Source: an uncultured Phycisphaerales bacterium (GTDB lineage Bacteria > Planctomycetota > Phycisphaerae > Sedimentisphaerales > Anaerobacaceae). From it: a DNA stretch of 61,879 nucleotides. The position numbers and the translations under genes were made by a program. Shown one piece after another: positions 17,931 through 27,281 of this stretch; the first letter of the stretch is position 1; each line of letters begins with the position of its first letter. Below the pieces are notes generated by a model, which worked only from the letters and a program-made list of their open reading frames with translations, was not told the origin of the DNA and did no database searches. Location of the stretch: NCBI GenBank assembly GCA_937927975.1, contig CALEZT010000282.1:1-61879 (forward strand). The letters run 5' to 3'.

Positions 17931-19175
17931 CTATTGCGGAAGAAACTCCGCTATATCCCGGTCGTGGAGCAACCATGAGAGATTGAAACGAGCGATCTGT
18001 CCGCCCTCGTCCTGGTCTTCAAAGAGAAGATAGATCCAGCCCTCACTTGAGGTGCTTGGACGGCCGGCGTCTAGGGACGAGTATGCGAAACGGTCTTCCG
18101 TCACCAACCGTTTGACCGGCCAGGTCCTGCCTCCATCGAAGCTGGCCCAGACCGTGCCGTGAGTGCGCCCTTTTGGTGACTCGATGTTGCTGAAGATCAG
18201 GATGTCATGCCCCTTGACCGGCAGGCGGACCAACCCGGCCATCAGGCCGTAGTCGCGATCCTGGTCCCCGTCGGGAAGTTCATCACTGACTGACAGATCC
18301 CTCCACGTCTGGCCCGCGTCCTCACTCCATGCGATATGCCGCCGACGCGGGTTCAAGCCATCTGTGGACAGGTGCCGTCGCGAATTGTAGTAGATCCGGC
18401 CATCGGAAAGCTCGGCCACCGCCGCCTCGCCCGTACCGAGAGCGGGAAAGGGGGCGCTCGTGTGCCAGGTCCGCCCTCCATCGTCGCTGTAGATGGCGTT
18501 GGTGTAATGATTCGGCCATTCCGCACGAGCGTTCCCACCGGCGTAGGACCGTGTCGGCCGCAGCAGCCGGCCGGCGTGGCGGCCGCGGCGCAGAGTGATC
18601 CCGCGTTCGTTCATATGCATGGAAGGCACGTTCCCTTGGGCGTCCGGATGGATGACCACCTCCTCGGCTTGCCAGTTCCTGCCATCATCCGTGCTTCGGT
18701 ACACAGTCAGCGGAGCCGGCGGATGCCCGGCCTCCACGAATACCAGCACATCACCGGTCCTCTCATCCACCAGAGCGCCGCCGCCGTGAAATCCTGGTTC
18801 AGCCACGGTGATTTCCGCCCCCCAGGTCGAACCGCCGTCTTCGCTGCGACGGACGGTGAATCGCTTGTTTCCCCATGTGGCCAGGACCGTGCCCTCGTTG
18901 GTCACCACCACGTTGGGGAATCGTTCGCTCTTGAATATCTGCCGGGTGTCAAATCTCGCCGGTCCCAGGAAGGGCGTGAGATCACCCTCAGCGGGCTTTC
19001 CCGCCGTCGTAACGCCGCTCAGAAGCTCTGGCCTCCGTGCCTGGACTAGAGGAACACTGCCAAAGTGTGCCATTAATGCATTCGAGTGTCCCAGCACACA
19101 AGTCAGCAGCGCGCCTATCATCAGGCATTGGAGGAGTCTTCGTCTCAACATGCTTGTACATTCTTTCCTGTGCAT
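17931..19175 (-). CDS. Exo-alpha-sialidase candidate (GH33-like, five Asp boxes)
   Basis: A 414-residue protein. The ATG at 19175 follows GGAAGG by about 8 bases; an ATG at 19151 is possible. A signal peptide follows (LLQCLMIGALLTCVLGHSNA). The RFPNVVVTNEGTVLATWGN segment corresponds to the F/YRIP region of GH33 enzymes. Five Asp boxes follow: RSEDGGSTWG, RSTDDGRNWQ, YSDDGGRTWH, WSEDAGQTWR, SFDGGRTWP. The protein ends ARFNLSWLL, near the usual length of a single-domain bacterial sialidase. Of the BNR proteins in this window it looks most like a true sialidase. It is convergent with the symporter/oxidoreductase operon and lies near the intact sialic-acid cassette at 32503-37446. Confidence 0.85.
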   Translation of the reverse strand: MHRKECTSMLRRRLLQCLMIGALLTCVLGHSNALMAHFGSVPLVQARRPELLSGVTTAGKPAEGDLTPFLGPARFDTRQIFKSERFPNVVVTNEGTVLATWGNKRFTVRRSEDGGSTWGAEITVAEPGFHGGGALVDERTGDVLVFVEAGHPPAPLTVYRSTDDGRNWQAEEVVIHPDAQGNVPSMHMNERGITLRRGRHAGRLLRPTRSYAGGNARAEWPNHYTNAIYSDDGGRTWHTSAPFPALGTGEAAVAELSDGRIYYNSRRHLSTDGLNPRRRHIAWSEDAGQTWRDLSVSDELPDGDQDRDYGLMAGLVRLPVKGHDILIFSNIESPKGRTHGTVWASFDGGRTWPVKRLVTEDRFAYSSLDAGRPSTSSEGWIYLLFEDQDEGGQIARFNLSWLLHDRDIAEFLPQ

Positions 19176-19677
19176 ATTATGGGTCCTTCCTAAGTGCAAC
19201 GTACCTGTGGTAAGGCTCTTGCTCGGCATAGTATTTTGTTCTTCTGCCTGCCATTTCCCTCCTGCGGGTTGATTACGACCGACCCCTGCGTACCAATTCA
19301 GTTTACCATCCTCCAGCTTGATCTTCCGACCTTTTCTTCGCCAAGTCCAGTTCGCTTCCGCTCACGACTCTCCCGCTCTCTAAAGGATCTCGGTGACCGC
19401 CGCTCGATCGAAGTCCTTGTGTGAATGCAGCTCATGGGCTCCCTTTCAGGTTTGTCCGAGACTTCCTATCCAACCTCACCCAACCACGCCGTTGGGCTGC
19501 GTTTCGGCATCGTACAGCACCCCCCCATTGCGTCTGGCGCATTTCCCTGTCCAAGGGTTTGAAATCGCCCTCCTATGTACCACGAGGGTTCTTGCACTCC
19601 GTCTCTGGAGATCGCGTAAAGCATCTCCTGGGGGCCCTCGCACGGGAAGCCATTCTGAGGAACGCCTCACGTAGTTT
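19176..19677. other. Non-coding region upstream of the sialidase
   Basis: Overlapping frames of 70-120 codons exist on both strands, but none has a convincing ribosome site, family motif or normal protein composition. I see no gene. The decayed lacI fragment begins at its right edge. Confidence 0.45.
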
Positions 19678-19785
19678 CCGCCCTGACATTTCTTTCCTGC
19701 ATTCTCGGATCGTCGTTGGGTACGCACGGCACTATGATCTGGGAGACCCCGGCCACTCTGACGACCAGTTATTATTGGCGATTAG
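19678..19785 (-). pseudogene. Decayed lacI-family gene fragment (N-terminal helix-turn-helix)
   Basis: Reading the minus strand from about 19770 gives VRVAGVSQIIVPCVPNDDPR followed by MQERNVRAET and then a stop. This aligns residue by residue with the intact regulator's VARLAGVSQTTVSRVVNGDSR and VAEATVQAVT. The start codon and -10 region are replaced by a shorter unrelated-looking stretch (about 19 bases fewer than at the intact locus), and downstream homology disappears after ~35 codons. It is therefore a dead duplicate of the lacI head. Confidence 0.7.
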
Positions 19786-19794
19786 ATGATGAAT

Positions 19795-19817
19795 GCAATA
19801 TGAATATTCATGTTTGC
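19795..19817. promoter_or_regulatory. Second copy of the LacI-type operator palindrome
   Basis: GCAATA-TGAATATTCA-TGTTTGC, matching 8282-8304 at most positions, including the whole 10-base core. It sits in the same position relative to the decayed lacI fragment as the first copy does to the intact gene. It may still bind the regulator, and lies 736 bases before the LamG gene at 20533. Confidence 0.5.
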
Positions 19818-20198
19818 GACCGTGGCGGCCGCATCGGCGGGACCAGGGAATGACAAATGAATCTCTTCGGCTGTCGCAAAGCCTTGTAGGGTGTGAAAGG
19901 CCGAGCATTTGGAGGCCCATGGAGGTACCGTTAGAAGCAGCCAAATAGACAGGTCATATCACGCTTGTGTTACTTGAAATCATGTGCGTAATGTTAGGGC
20001 GCCTGCAATTCTGACTGATGAGAAGAACCGGCTCTTTTGCCGCTACGGGCGCAGTCAAAGGTTCTCAACCGCACACCTTGAGGATATCCCTGTGCCTTCG
20101 AAGTACTGAGGGGATGCATCTTGGCCGCACGGTCCTTCTTTGACTACTGAACAGACATTAATGCATAATGTGCCTGCTATTTTCTAAGCTATGAACGT
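19818..20198. other. Non-coding stretch upstream of the LamG/F5-8C gene pair
   Basis: More AT-rich than its surroundings towards its right end. I see no gene; regulatory elements begin at 20199. Confidence 0.45.
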
Positions 20199-20217
20199 GA
20201 AATATGCAAAATATTTC
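20199..20217. promoter_or_regulatory. Perfect inverted repeat upstream of the LamG gene promoter
   Basis: GAAATAT and ATATTTC (7-bp arms) around GCAAA. It ends 10 bases before the -35 box of the promoter at 20228-20256. The left part (ATATGCAAAATAT) also resembles the left half of the operator at 8718-8740. Likely a protein-binding site; the protein is unknown. Confidence 0.4.
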
Positions 20218-20227
20218 TAAAATAGCA

Positions 20228-20256
20228 TTGCAGAGATACCGATAATGCGGTATAAG
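20228..20256 (+). promoter_or_regulatory. Sigma70-type promoter upstream of the LamG/F5-8C genes
   Basis: TTGCAG (20228-20233), a 17-base spacer, then TATAAG (20251-20256). The predicted leader to the gene at 20533 is about 270 bases, similar to the long leader of the BNR operon. Confidence 0.5.
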
Positions 20257-20532
20257 AAAGAGGTGCACGGGTCGGTCTCTCGCAATACACAGAGCATTGT
20301 CTCGGTGCGAAATGAAACCTGATCAAGTATTTGGTATACATCCAGACGATGTCACACATCTGAGTTCGGCTGTGTGTCAGCATTGTTCTTCCTCTGCCCC
20401 CTTCAACGGTCTCTTAAACAACGCTCTGTTTCGGAAGCTCTGTCCCTGAGATCGAGGATGGATATGGCAAAAGAAATCGTCATGTTGTCGGCCCCGATGA
20501 AGAAACTTTCCCTTTGGCTGGAGGTGTGCAAA

Positions 20533-22890
20533 ATGTCAACAACTCATTTGACGAGTCACAGGAGCCGGTGCGATCGTGCCGGCGTTGCTGCGTTGCTGCT
20601 TATTATGAACTGCCTGCTCATGTCATTGTCTCTCTCTTCGGCTGCCGGAGCCTCGGGGTACGCCCTGGAGTTTGATGGAAAGGATGACTATGTGGTGACG
20701 AACGATCCATACCCCTTCATCAACGAAACCGGGAGGTTTTCGGCATCTGCCTGGGTCCGCATCAACAAGCACGGCACGAGCACCGACACGTGGAACTCGG
20801 TGATTGGGACCGGACACGCGGGTCCGTTTCGGCTGGTCGTGACCGACCAAGGCCTATTCCGCTGCACATGGGACGGTGTTTCGAGAGTGGAGTTGTATTC
20901 GAGTCCTGTTGCGGAAAAAGAGTGGATCCATGTCCTGGTGCAGGGCGATGGCAGCACGATAGAGATGTATGTGGACGGGACTCGGGCGAGCCAGAAGAAT
21001 ATGGCTCCCTTGGCCAAGACCCCCGTCAACTTCGCGATCGGCACTTGGCCCAACAATCCCGGCCAGCGTGTCATGAACGGCATCATCGACGATGTTCGAC
21101 TCTGGACCCGACCCCTCACTGGCGACGAGATCGCTGCGGCCATGGTTCGGAGGTTGTCCGGACGGGAAGAGGGCCTTGTTGGCTACTGGTCGTTCGATGA
21201 GGGAGAAGGAACCACCGCCTATGACAAGTCGCCTCTGGAGAACCACGGGACGATCTCCGGTGCTGTCTGGACCAGCACTTCCGCGCTTCTGGCCCCTCCA
21301 GTGTTGGCTTGGGGGCCAGCTCCGGGCAACAAGGCTCTTGATGTATCCACAGATGTTATCTTACGCTGGGAACCGGGTGAAACCGCCGTGAGCCGGGATG
21401 TATACTTCGGCACCGCCTTTGCCGATGTCAATGGTGCCAGTCGGGACGACCCGCGAGATGTCCTGGTCAGCCGGGATCAGACTGACACGATGTACGATCT
21501 GCCGGGATGGTTGGATTTCGGCACGACCTATTACTGGCGCATTGACGAGATCGGTACGCCGCCGGATTCTGCGCTCTTCAAGGGCGACGTCTGGAGCTTC
21601 ACGACCGAGTCGCTTGCCTATCCGCTTGACGGCCAGAGGATCAAGGCGACTGCCTCCAGCGCCGCTGAAGCTCAAGGGCCAGAGAATACCGTCAACGGCT
21701 CCGGATTGAAGGACGACCTGCATTCCGACGCGCTTTCCGCCATGTGGCTGACTGCTACAGGCGCAACGGGTCCCGCCTGGATTGAGTACGAATTCGATAA
21801 GGTTCTCAGACTCCACGAAATGTGGGTGTGGAACCATAACGGACTCCTGGAGTCAACTCTGGGTTTCGGGGTCCGGGGTGCCGTGATCGAGTATTCAGTG
21901 GATGGCATTGAATACCTGGTCCTGGGAACCACCCACGAGTTTGCGCGGGCGCCCGGCAAACCCGGTTACGCTCACAATACCAGGGTGGATCTTGCGGGTG
22001 TGGCGGCCCGGTATGTGCGGCTGACGATCAACGGCAACTGGGGGGAGATCGTGTCCCAGTATGGCCTTAGTGAGGTGCGGTTCTTCTACATACCCGTGGC
22101 GCCGCGCGAGCCGAATCCAGCCTCCGAGGCAGTCGGTGTGTCGCCTGACACGGCTCTCAGTTGGCGTTCGGGAAGAGAAGCCGCTCTGCATGCCGTCTAT
22201 CTGAGCCAGAACCTGGCCGCGGTGGCTGATGAAACAGCCTTGGCCGCGACAGTGGTGACCAGTTCCTTCGAGCCGGCGGAGTTGACGCTCGGAACCACGT
22301 ACTACTGGAAGGTCAACGAGATCAATGATGCGGCCGATTGGGGTGTCTGGGAAGGCGAGGTCTGGAGCTTCACAACGAAGGACCTTCTGGTCATTGAAGA
22401 CTTTGAAAACTATACGGATACCGAAGGCAACCGGATCTATGAAGCGTGGACCGATGGCTGGGCGATTGCGGAAAATGGCTCCCAGGTCGGCTACGATGAG
22501 GCACCGTTCGCCGAACGTCGGATCGTCCACGGCGGCAGGCAGTCGATGCCGCTGTCCTATGACAACACCGCGGCGTCGTATTCCGAGGCCACGCGTTCGT
22601 TCACGCAGTCTCAGGATTGGACGCTCTATGGCGCCACAACGTTCTGTCTGTTCTTCGAAGGACGAGCAGAGAACGCGGCTGGACAACTGTACCTGAAAGT
22701 CAACGGAACCAAGGTGAACTACGGGGGATCGCCTGATGATCTCAAGAGGGCCGAATGGATCCCGTGGAACGTGGAGCTCTCCTCGTTGGGCCTGAATGCC
22801 AAGAGCGTCAAGACGGTCGCTGTCGGCGTTGAAGGGGGCGGTGCGTCTGGGACTCTGTACATCGACGACATGTGCCTTGCCAAGCCGTGA
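20533..22890 (+). CDS. Large secreted LamG / Ig-like / F5-8C (discoidin) protein
   Basis: A 785-residue protein. The ATG at 20533 follows GGAGGTG by 6 bases, whereas upstream ATGs in frame have no such site. Residues 1-41 are a signal peptide. Residues ~43-250 form a LamG fold (YALEFDGKDDYVV, then GLVGYWSFDEGEGTTAYDKS). Residues ~265-365 are an Ig/Fn3-like module (LDVSTDVILRWEPGE, DVYFGTAFADVN). Residues ~370-520 are an F5/8C domain (ENTVNGSGL, HEMWVWNHNG, ARYVRLTIN). A second Ig-like module follows, then a C-terminal beta-rich domain (IEDFENYTDTEGNRIYEAW ... LYIDDM). No catalytic motif is seen. Probably a surface or extracellular glycan-binding protein; the same architecture recurs at 22959 and 43919. 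Confidence 0.82.
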   Translation: MSTTHLTSHRSRCDRAGVAALLLIMNCLLMSLSLSSAAGASGYALEFDGKDDYVVTNDPYPFINETGRFSASAWVRINKHGTSTDTWNSVIGTGHAGPFRLVVTDQGLFRCTWDGVSRVELYSSPVAEKEWIHVLVQGDGSTIEMYVDGTRASQKNMAPLAKTPVNFAIGTWPNNPGQRVMNGIIDDVRLWTRPLTGDEIAAAMVRRLSGREEGLVGYWSFDEGEGTTAYDKSPLENHGTISGAVWTSTSALLAPPVLAWGPAPGNKALDVSTDVILRWEPGETAVSRDVYFGTAFADVNGASRDDPRDVLVSRDQTDTMYDLPGWLDFGTTYYWRIDEIGTPPDSALFKGDVWSFTTESLAYPLDGQRIKATASSAAEAQGPENTVNGSGLKDDLHSDALSAMWLTATGATGPAWIEYEFDKVLRLHEMWVWNHNGLLESTLGFGVRGAVIEYSVDGIEYLVLGTTHEFARAPGKPGYAHNTRVDLAGVAARYVRLTINGNWGEIVSQYGLSEVRFFYIPVAPREPNPASEAVGVSPDTALSWRSGREAALHAVYLSQNLAAVADETALAATVVTSSFEPAELTLGTTYYWKVNEINDAADWGVWEGEVWSFTTKDLLVIEDFENYTDTEGNRIYEAWTDGWAIAENGSQVGYDEAPFAERRIVHGGRQSMPLSYDNTAASYSEATRSFTQSQDWTLYGATTFCLFFEGRAENAAGQLYLKVNGTKVNYGGSPDDLKRAEWIPWNVELSSLGLNAKSVKTVAVGVEGGGASGTLYIDDMCLAKP

Positions 22891-22958
22891 TCTGACGACG
22901 GGAAGACATGGTGAGGTCGCTTTTCCGGAAGGAACTGGCGGCAAACAGGAGGATGATC

Positions 22959-25802
22959 ATGTGCAAGAAATGGTGTGTTTTGAGCCTGGTTCTGTTGGGG
23001 CTAGGTTTTGGGGAGTTGGTCCAGGGGTCGACGATCGCCCATTGGAAGTTCGATGGGCCGCTGGGAGAACCGTTTGATGAGGATGTCGACGTCGTGGGTG
23101 GCTATGTAGCCATGAAGTTCTACGATGCGACATACGGGACCAACGCTGCTGAAGATGTGTTCTACGGTTCGCCCAATCCCTGGTACGGCAACGATGGGAC
23201 GGGTGCCGACTTGAAGAACGATCCCGGGGGGAACGACCCGGGCGTAGGGCTCTTTGTTCCGGATCCGGGCGTGAACACGCCACTTGACCTGAGCACCGTC
23301 GGCGCCTTCACGATCGAGGCATTCGTCTACCCGCACAGTCTTCGCCTGACGCAAGTGATCGTGAGGAAATACGGCGGCGGGCAATACTACATCGACGCCA
23401 CAGGCGGCGGCAATGTCCGATTCTCCATCAATCGCGACACAAATCACGCCGCGGCGGGAGACGGAGCCATAAAGATAAATGAGTGGCATCATATCGCGGC
23501 CGTATTCGATGAGGCTGACGCCGCCCCCATGAGAATCTACGTCAATGGGGAACTGAAAGGAATACACGACGGTCGTGAACGACCAACCGATTCCACGCGC
23601 AGCTTGGGCATCGGCAGCATCATCCGTGACAGTCTGGACCCGCCCGGCAATTCGGGACAGTTCTTCAACGGACAGATTGACGAAGTCCGAATATCCGCTG
23701 CCGCTCTTGCGGTAGAGGACTTCCTGCTCTATACCGTGCAAGGGGCGGCAAGGCCGAATCCCGCCGACGGCGCGACGGATGTGCCGCGAGACGCGGGTCT
23801 AAGCTGGGTCTCGGCTCAGACCGCCGCGAGCCATGACGTTTATCTGGGGACAGTGCTTGAGGATGTCGAGAACGCCAGCGTTACAAACCCCCTGAATGTG
23901 CTGGTTAGTCGGGGGCAGTCAAGCAGTGGCTATGAACCCGTCGATGTGCCGGAGTTTGGCCAGACCTATTACTGGCGCGTCGATACGACTCTCGCGGACG
24001 GCAATGGCGACGTGAAAGGCGCTGTCTGGAGCTTCACCGTCGAGCCCTACAGTTATCCGGTGAAGAATATCCTCGCCACCGCCTCCAGTGTGCACGATGT
24101 GGACACGGGACCGGAGAAGACGGTTGATAGCTCCGGTCTGGACGAGAGAGATCTGCACTCGGTCGATCCCAGGGGCATGTGGCTTAGCGCAGCAGGGAGC
24201 CTACAGCCCACGTGGATACGGTACGAGTTCGACAGGGTCCACAAGCTGCACGAGATGTGGGTATGGAACCAGAATCAGGAGCTCGAGCCGTCAATTGGCT
24301 TTGGGGCCAAGAGTGTGACGATCGAGTATTCGACTGACGGAGAGATCTGGGCGATGCTCGGTGAGTTCGAGTTTGCACGCGGGGGGGGCTCTAACGGATA
24401 CGCAGCCAACACCAGGGTGGATTTTGCCGGCGTGGCGGCCAGGTATGTGCGGCTGACAATCGCCAGCAATTGGGGTGGGATTGTGCCCCAGTATGGGCTC
24501 AGCGAGGTTCGATTCTTCAGCATCCCCGTATTTGCCCGGGAGCCCAGTCCCTTTTCGGGCGAAGTCAACCTGGCTGTGGACTTGGCGTTGAGTTGGCGGA
24601 CCGGCCGGGACGCAAGCGGACACGATGTGTATTTGAGCACGGATAAACAGGCTGTGATCGATGGTACCGCTCTCGCTGCGACGGTGACGGAGCCTCGCTA
24701 CGTTCCGTCCGCAGATTTGGATAAGACGTACTACTGGCGGATCGACGAGGTCAATAGCGCTGAAACACCCGCAGTCTGGGCGGGAGACATCTGGACGTTC
24801 TCAACGCGTGACCACATCATCGTCGACGATTTCGAACGTTATGACGCAGCCGAAGGCATGGGTACTCGAATCTACGAGGTCTGGGCCGATGGCTATGACG
24901 ACCCGCGGAACGGTTCGTTGGTGGGATATGCGGAGGTTGTGAAAGGTACGTTCGGGGAAACGGGCATCGTGCAGAGAGGCAAGCAGTCCATGCCGTTGTT
25001 CTATGACAACAGTGGTGGGGCAGTCCAGTCTGAGGCTACGCGCACATTTGAGCCGGGCCAGGACTGGACGAAGCACGCCATTTCAACTCTGACGCTATAC
25101 TTCCACGGCGCCGTTGGCAATACAGGGCGATTGTACGCATCCATCAACGGGACCAAGTTCTTCTACGACGGTCCTGCGAATGCCCTGGCGCTTCCGATAT
25201 GGACGCCATGGAATGTCGATCTGACCTCTTCTTTCGGAGGGGGGCCCGGGGACGTCAGACGGCTTGCGGTCGGGCTCGAAGGCGCCGGCGCTTCGGGGGT
25301 CGTGTACGTTGACGAGATTCGACTCTATGCGGCCGCTCCGCCGACTCCCGAAACCCTATGGCTTGAAGCGGAGTCGGGCGCCGTGACTGCTCCGTGGATG
25401 GTTGTGGGCGACCCGGACGCATCCGGAGGCGCGCATGTCACGGTGCCGTTGTTTACCCACAGTGCGGAGAATCCGCCGGCCTCCGGTCGGATCACTCTTG
25501 CCTTTGCGGTCGCCGGAGGCACGTATCGCGTCCAAGCATATGTGATTGCGCCGGATGTCGGCGATGATTCGATGTGGCTACGCATCCCTGGAGGCACCAC
25601 GAATACGAAGAACCATGCAAGTGGCTGGGTTCAGGCCGAAGTGGAGAGAGGGGCCAACTGGCATTGGAGCGATATTCGAAGCATCGACGATGCCCGTGCC
25701 GTTGTAGATTTCACACTAACTGCCGGACAACACAACCTGGAGGTGGCCTATCGCATGGATGGTCTGCTGATCGATGCGTTTGTGATCAGCAAGGTCGACT
25801 GA
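22959..25802 (+). CDS. Large secreted LamG / Ig-like / F5-8C protein with C-terminal CBM6-like domain
   Basis: A 947-residue protein. The ATG at 22959 follows GGAGG by 6 bases, followed by a signal peptide (LSLVLLGLGFGELVQG). The LamG domain occupies residues ~25-260 (IAHWKFDGPLG, WHHIAAVFDEADAAPMRIYV). Ig-like (ADGATDVPRDAGLSWVS, SHDVYLGTVLEDVE), F5/8C (EKTVDSSGL, HEMWVWNQNQ) and second Ig-like modules follow, then the DDFERYDAAEGMGTRIYEVW domain. An extra ~150-residue tail (LWLEAESGAVTAPWMVVGDP ... LLIDAFVISKVD) resembles CBM6/35. It is a paralogue of the upstream gene, 68 bases away and presumably co-transcribed. Likely extracellular polysaccharide binding; no catalytic residues recognised. 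Confidence 0.82.
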   Translation: MCKKWCVLSLVLLGLGFGELVQGSTIAHWKFDGPLGEPFDEDVDVVGGYVAMKFYDATYGTNAAEDVFYGSPNPWYGNDGTGADLKNDPGGNDPGVGLFVPDPGVNTPLDLSTVGAFTIEAFVYPHSLRLTQVIVRKYGGGQYYIDATGGGNVRFSINRDTNHAAAGDGAIKINEWHHIAAVFDEADAAPMRIYVNGELKGIHDGRERPTDSTRSLGIGSIIRDSLDPPGNSGQFFNGQIDEVRISAAALAVEDFLLYTVQGAARPNPADGATDVPRDAGLSWVSAQTAASHDVYLGTVLEDVENASVTNPLNVLVSRGQSSSGYEPVDVPEFGQTYYWRVDTTLADGNGDVKGAVWSFTVEPYSYPVKNILATASSVHDVDTGPEKTVDSSGLDERDLHSVDPRGMWLSAAGSLQPTWIRYEFDRVHKLHEMWVWNQNQELEPSIGFGAKSVTIEYSTDGEIWAMLGEFEFARGGGSNGYAANTRVDFAGVAARYVRLTIASNWGGIVPQYGLSEVRFFSIPVFAREPSPFSGEVNLAVDLALSWRTGRDASGHDVYLSTDKQAVIDGTALAATVTEPRYVPSADLDKTYYWRIDEVNSAETPAVWAGDIWTFSTRDHIIVDDFERYDAAEGMGTRIYEVWADGYDDPRNGSLVGYAEVVKGTFGETGIVQRGKQSMPLFYDNSGGAVQSEATRTFEPGQDWTKHAISTLTLYFHGAVGNTGRLYASINGTKFFYDGPANALALPIWTPWNVDLTSSFGGGPGDVRRLAVGLEGAGASGVVYVDEIRLYAAAPPTPETLWLEAESGAVTAPWMVVGDPDASGGAHVTVPLFTHSAENPPASGRITLAFAVAGGTYRVQAYVIAPDVGDDSMWLRIPGGTTNTKNHASGWVQAEVERGANWHWSDIRSIDDARAVVDFTLTAGQHNLEVAYRMDGLLIDAFVISKVD

Positions 25803-26225
25803 GGTCACTCTGTGTCCGGTTGCAGAGAAGGTCGCAGCTCATGCTGTCGTCGTGAGCTGGGCTTGGGGTTATGGTATGCTCCCCAGGGAATGTGGATTAG
25901 TGCAGTGCTTTGCACAAGCGCGCCCGTAAGGATATGCCATGAATCGATTGGCGGAAGCGGTCTGTGCGGTGACTCATATGGCCCCTATCCCGCTTGTGCC
26001 AAACGAGGGCAAGCGTAATTGCAGGTCGTGTTCGAATACCATATCAGCGCAAAGGCTGTCGCAGTATGGCCGGATTGAAGACATTCCGTACGGCGGTGTA
26101 CTGTGCCTTGTGGGATCAAGCCCCTGGGGCGGGCGGTAGGAGGATGCAAGGATTTCGAGGAATGCACGAGGAAGCACGTGAATAACAGTGTGTACACGAG
26201 ATGGAAGGTTAGAAAGGGATAGACC
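25803..26225. other. Intergenic region before the pseudopilin gene
   Basis: A 7-bp inverted repeat (CAGCTCA at 25835-25841, TGAGCTG at 25853-25859) just after the preceding gene could fold as a hairpin but lacks a T-run. Short frames here have no motif or ribosome site. I see no gene. Confidence 0.4.
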
Positions 26226-27056
26226 ATGGCTGCATATCGGCTCCTTGCCAGACCCCTCTGTCGCAGTCAGATGATCAGAGGGCGTGGGTTCACCTTGATT
26301 GAACTCCTGGTCGTTATTTCCATAATTGCGCTATTGCTTGCGATCATCATGCCCGCAATGAAGGCAGCACGGGAAACGGCAAAGCGGACCATATGTGGCG
26401 GAAATTTGAAGACCATTGGGCAGGGCGTCTTTCTCTACGCTGCGGAAAACGACAACAGGCTGATGACCTCGGTCAATCCAGACAGCCTCCATTACAGCCA
26501 CCTGGTGTTCATCATCGACAAATCGAAGCCGTTCGGGCAGCACATCACGAATACATTCGGTTATGGTTGTCTCTATACGGCACGAGTCATCCCGAACCCA
26601 TCTGTCTTCTACTGCCCCAGCGCCCCCCGTGTGGTGGAAGCATCGGGACTGCTCAAGTCTTACCGGGAAGAGGACTTCTACTATCCGGGCACCCACGAGT
26701 GGCCTTGGAACAACGATCCGTCAGGGGCCAGTACGCATAATGTGCGATCCAGCTTCGGCTACACGCCTCAGGCCCGGGACCGGAAGGTTGTGCTGAAGGG
26801 AGAGCAATTCCCCACGGTTGCCGTGAAGGCCACGCAGTTACACCCCAGTTATGTGCTCGGTTTGGATGCACTCTATACACTGAACCATCTGCCGCATAGG
26901 AGAGGTGTCGGACGGCCCAGCGGTGTGAATGTGCTGTACTCCGATGCTCACGTCGAGTTCCGGAACAATGCGGAGGCATTCGATCCCGAGGTGTGGGGTG
27001 ATGTGCTCAATGAGGACTATCGCTTCCGACTTGTGCTTCGTCGCCTGGTTCAGTGA
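26226..27056 (+). CDS. Prepilin-type N-terminal cleavage/methylation (pseudopilin-like) protein
   Basis: A 276-residue protein. It has a basic leader, the prepilin peptidase site [20 protein letters not shown] (Gly at ~20, cleavage before Phe, Glu at +5), then an alpha-helical stalk ([20 protein letters not shown]). The globular part ends with the planctomycete pattern [14 protein letters not shown], equivalent to the H-X9-DG motif. Such proteins are processed at the inner membrane and resemble type II secretion pseudopilins, but planctomycetes carry many and their roles are mostly unknown. It follows two large secreted proteins on the same strand, mirroring the pair at 43919-47680. Confidence 0.85.
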   Translation: MAAYRLLARPLCRSQMIRGRGFTLIELLVVISIIALLLAIIMPAMKAARETAKRTICGGNLKTIGQGVFLYAAENDNRLMTSVNPDSLHYSHLVFIIDKSKPFGQHITNTFGYGCLYTARVIPNPSVFYCPSAPRVVEASGLLKSYREEDFYYPGTHEWPWNNDPSGASTHNVRSSFGYTPQARDRKVVLKGEQFPTVAVKATQLHPSYVLGLDALYTLNHLPHRRGVGRPSGVNVLYSDAHVEFRNNAEAFDPEVWGDVLNEDYRFRLVLRRLVQ

Positions 27057-27281
27057 TCAGGCGGCCGGATTGGCCGGTTCTGCGTGCATTGGCGGGTCCG
27101 GCAAGTCGGCGGGGTTTGCCAGATGCGGGGTGAACTCAGTCATCATGAGGTGCCACAAGGCGGGTTGCGGAATTGGCTGGGCGAGCGCACACGATCGGGA
27201 ATACTGTGAATCACACGATGTGTGTGGCTGGGGGAGAGCGGAGATCCGCGGGATCTGGCGACAGCAAGGATCAGGAGAATC

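Noticed and set aside
19668..19680. ACGTAGTTTC matches the first bases of the insertion-sequence terminal repeat
   Set aside because: Only 10 bases match, the inner bases differ, and the implied inward direction runs into the decayed lacI fragment rather than into transposase sequence. Probably chance.
19393..19789. Overlapping plus-strand frames of 90-120 codons
   Set aside because: No ribosome site or domain, and they run across the decayed lacI fragment on the other strand.
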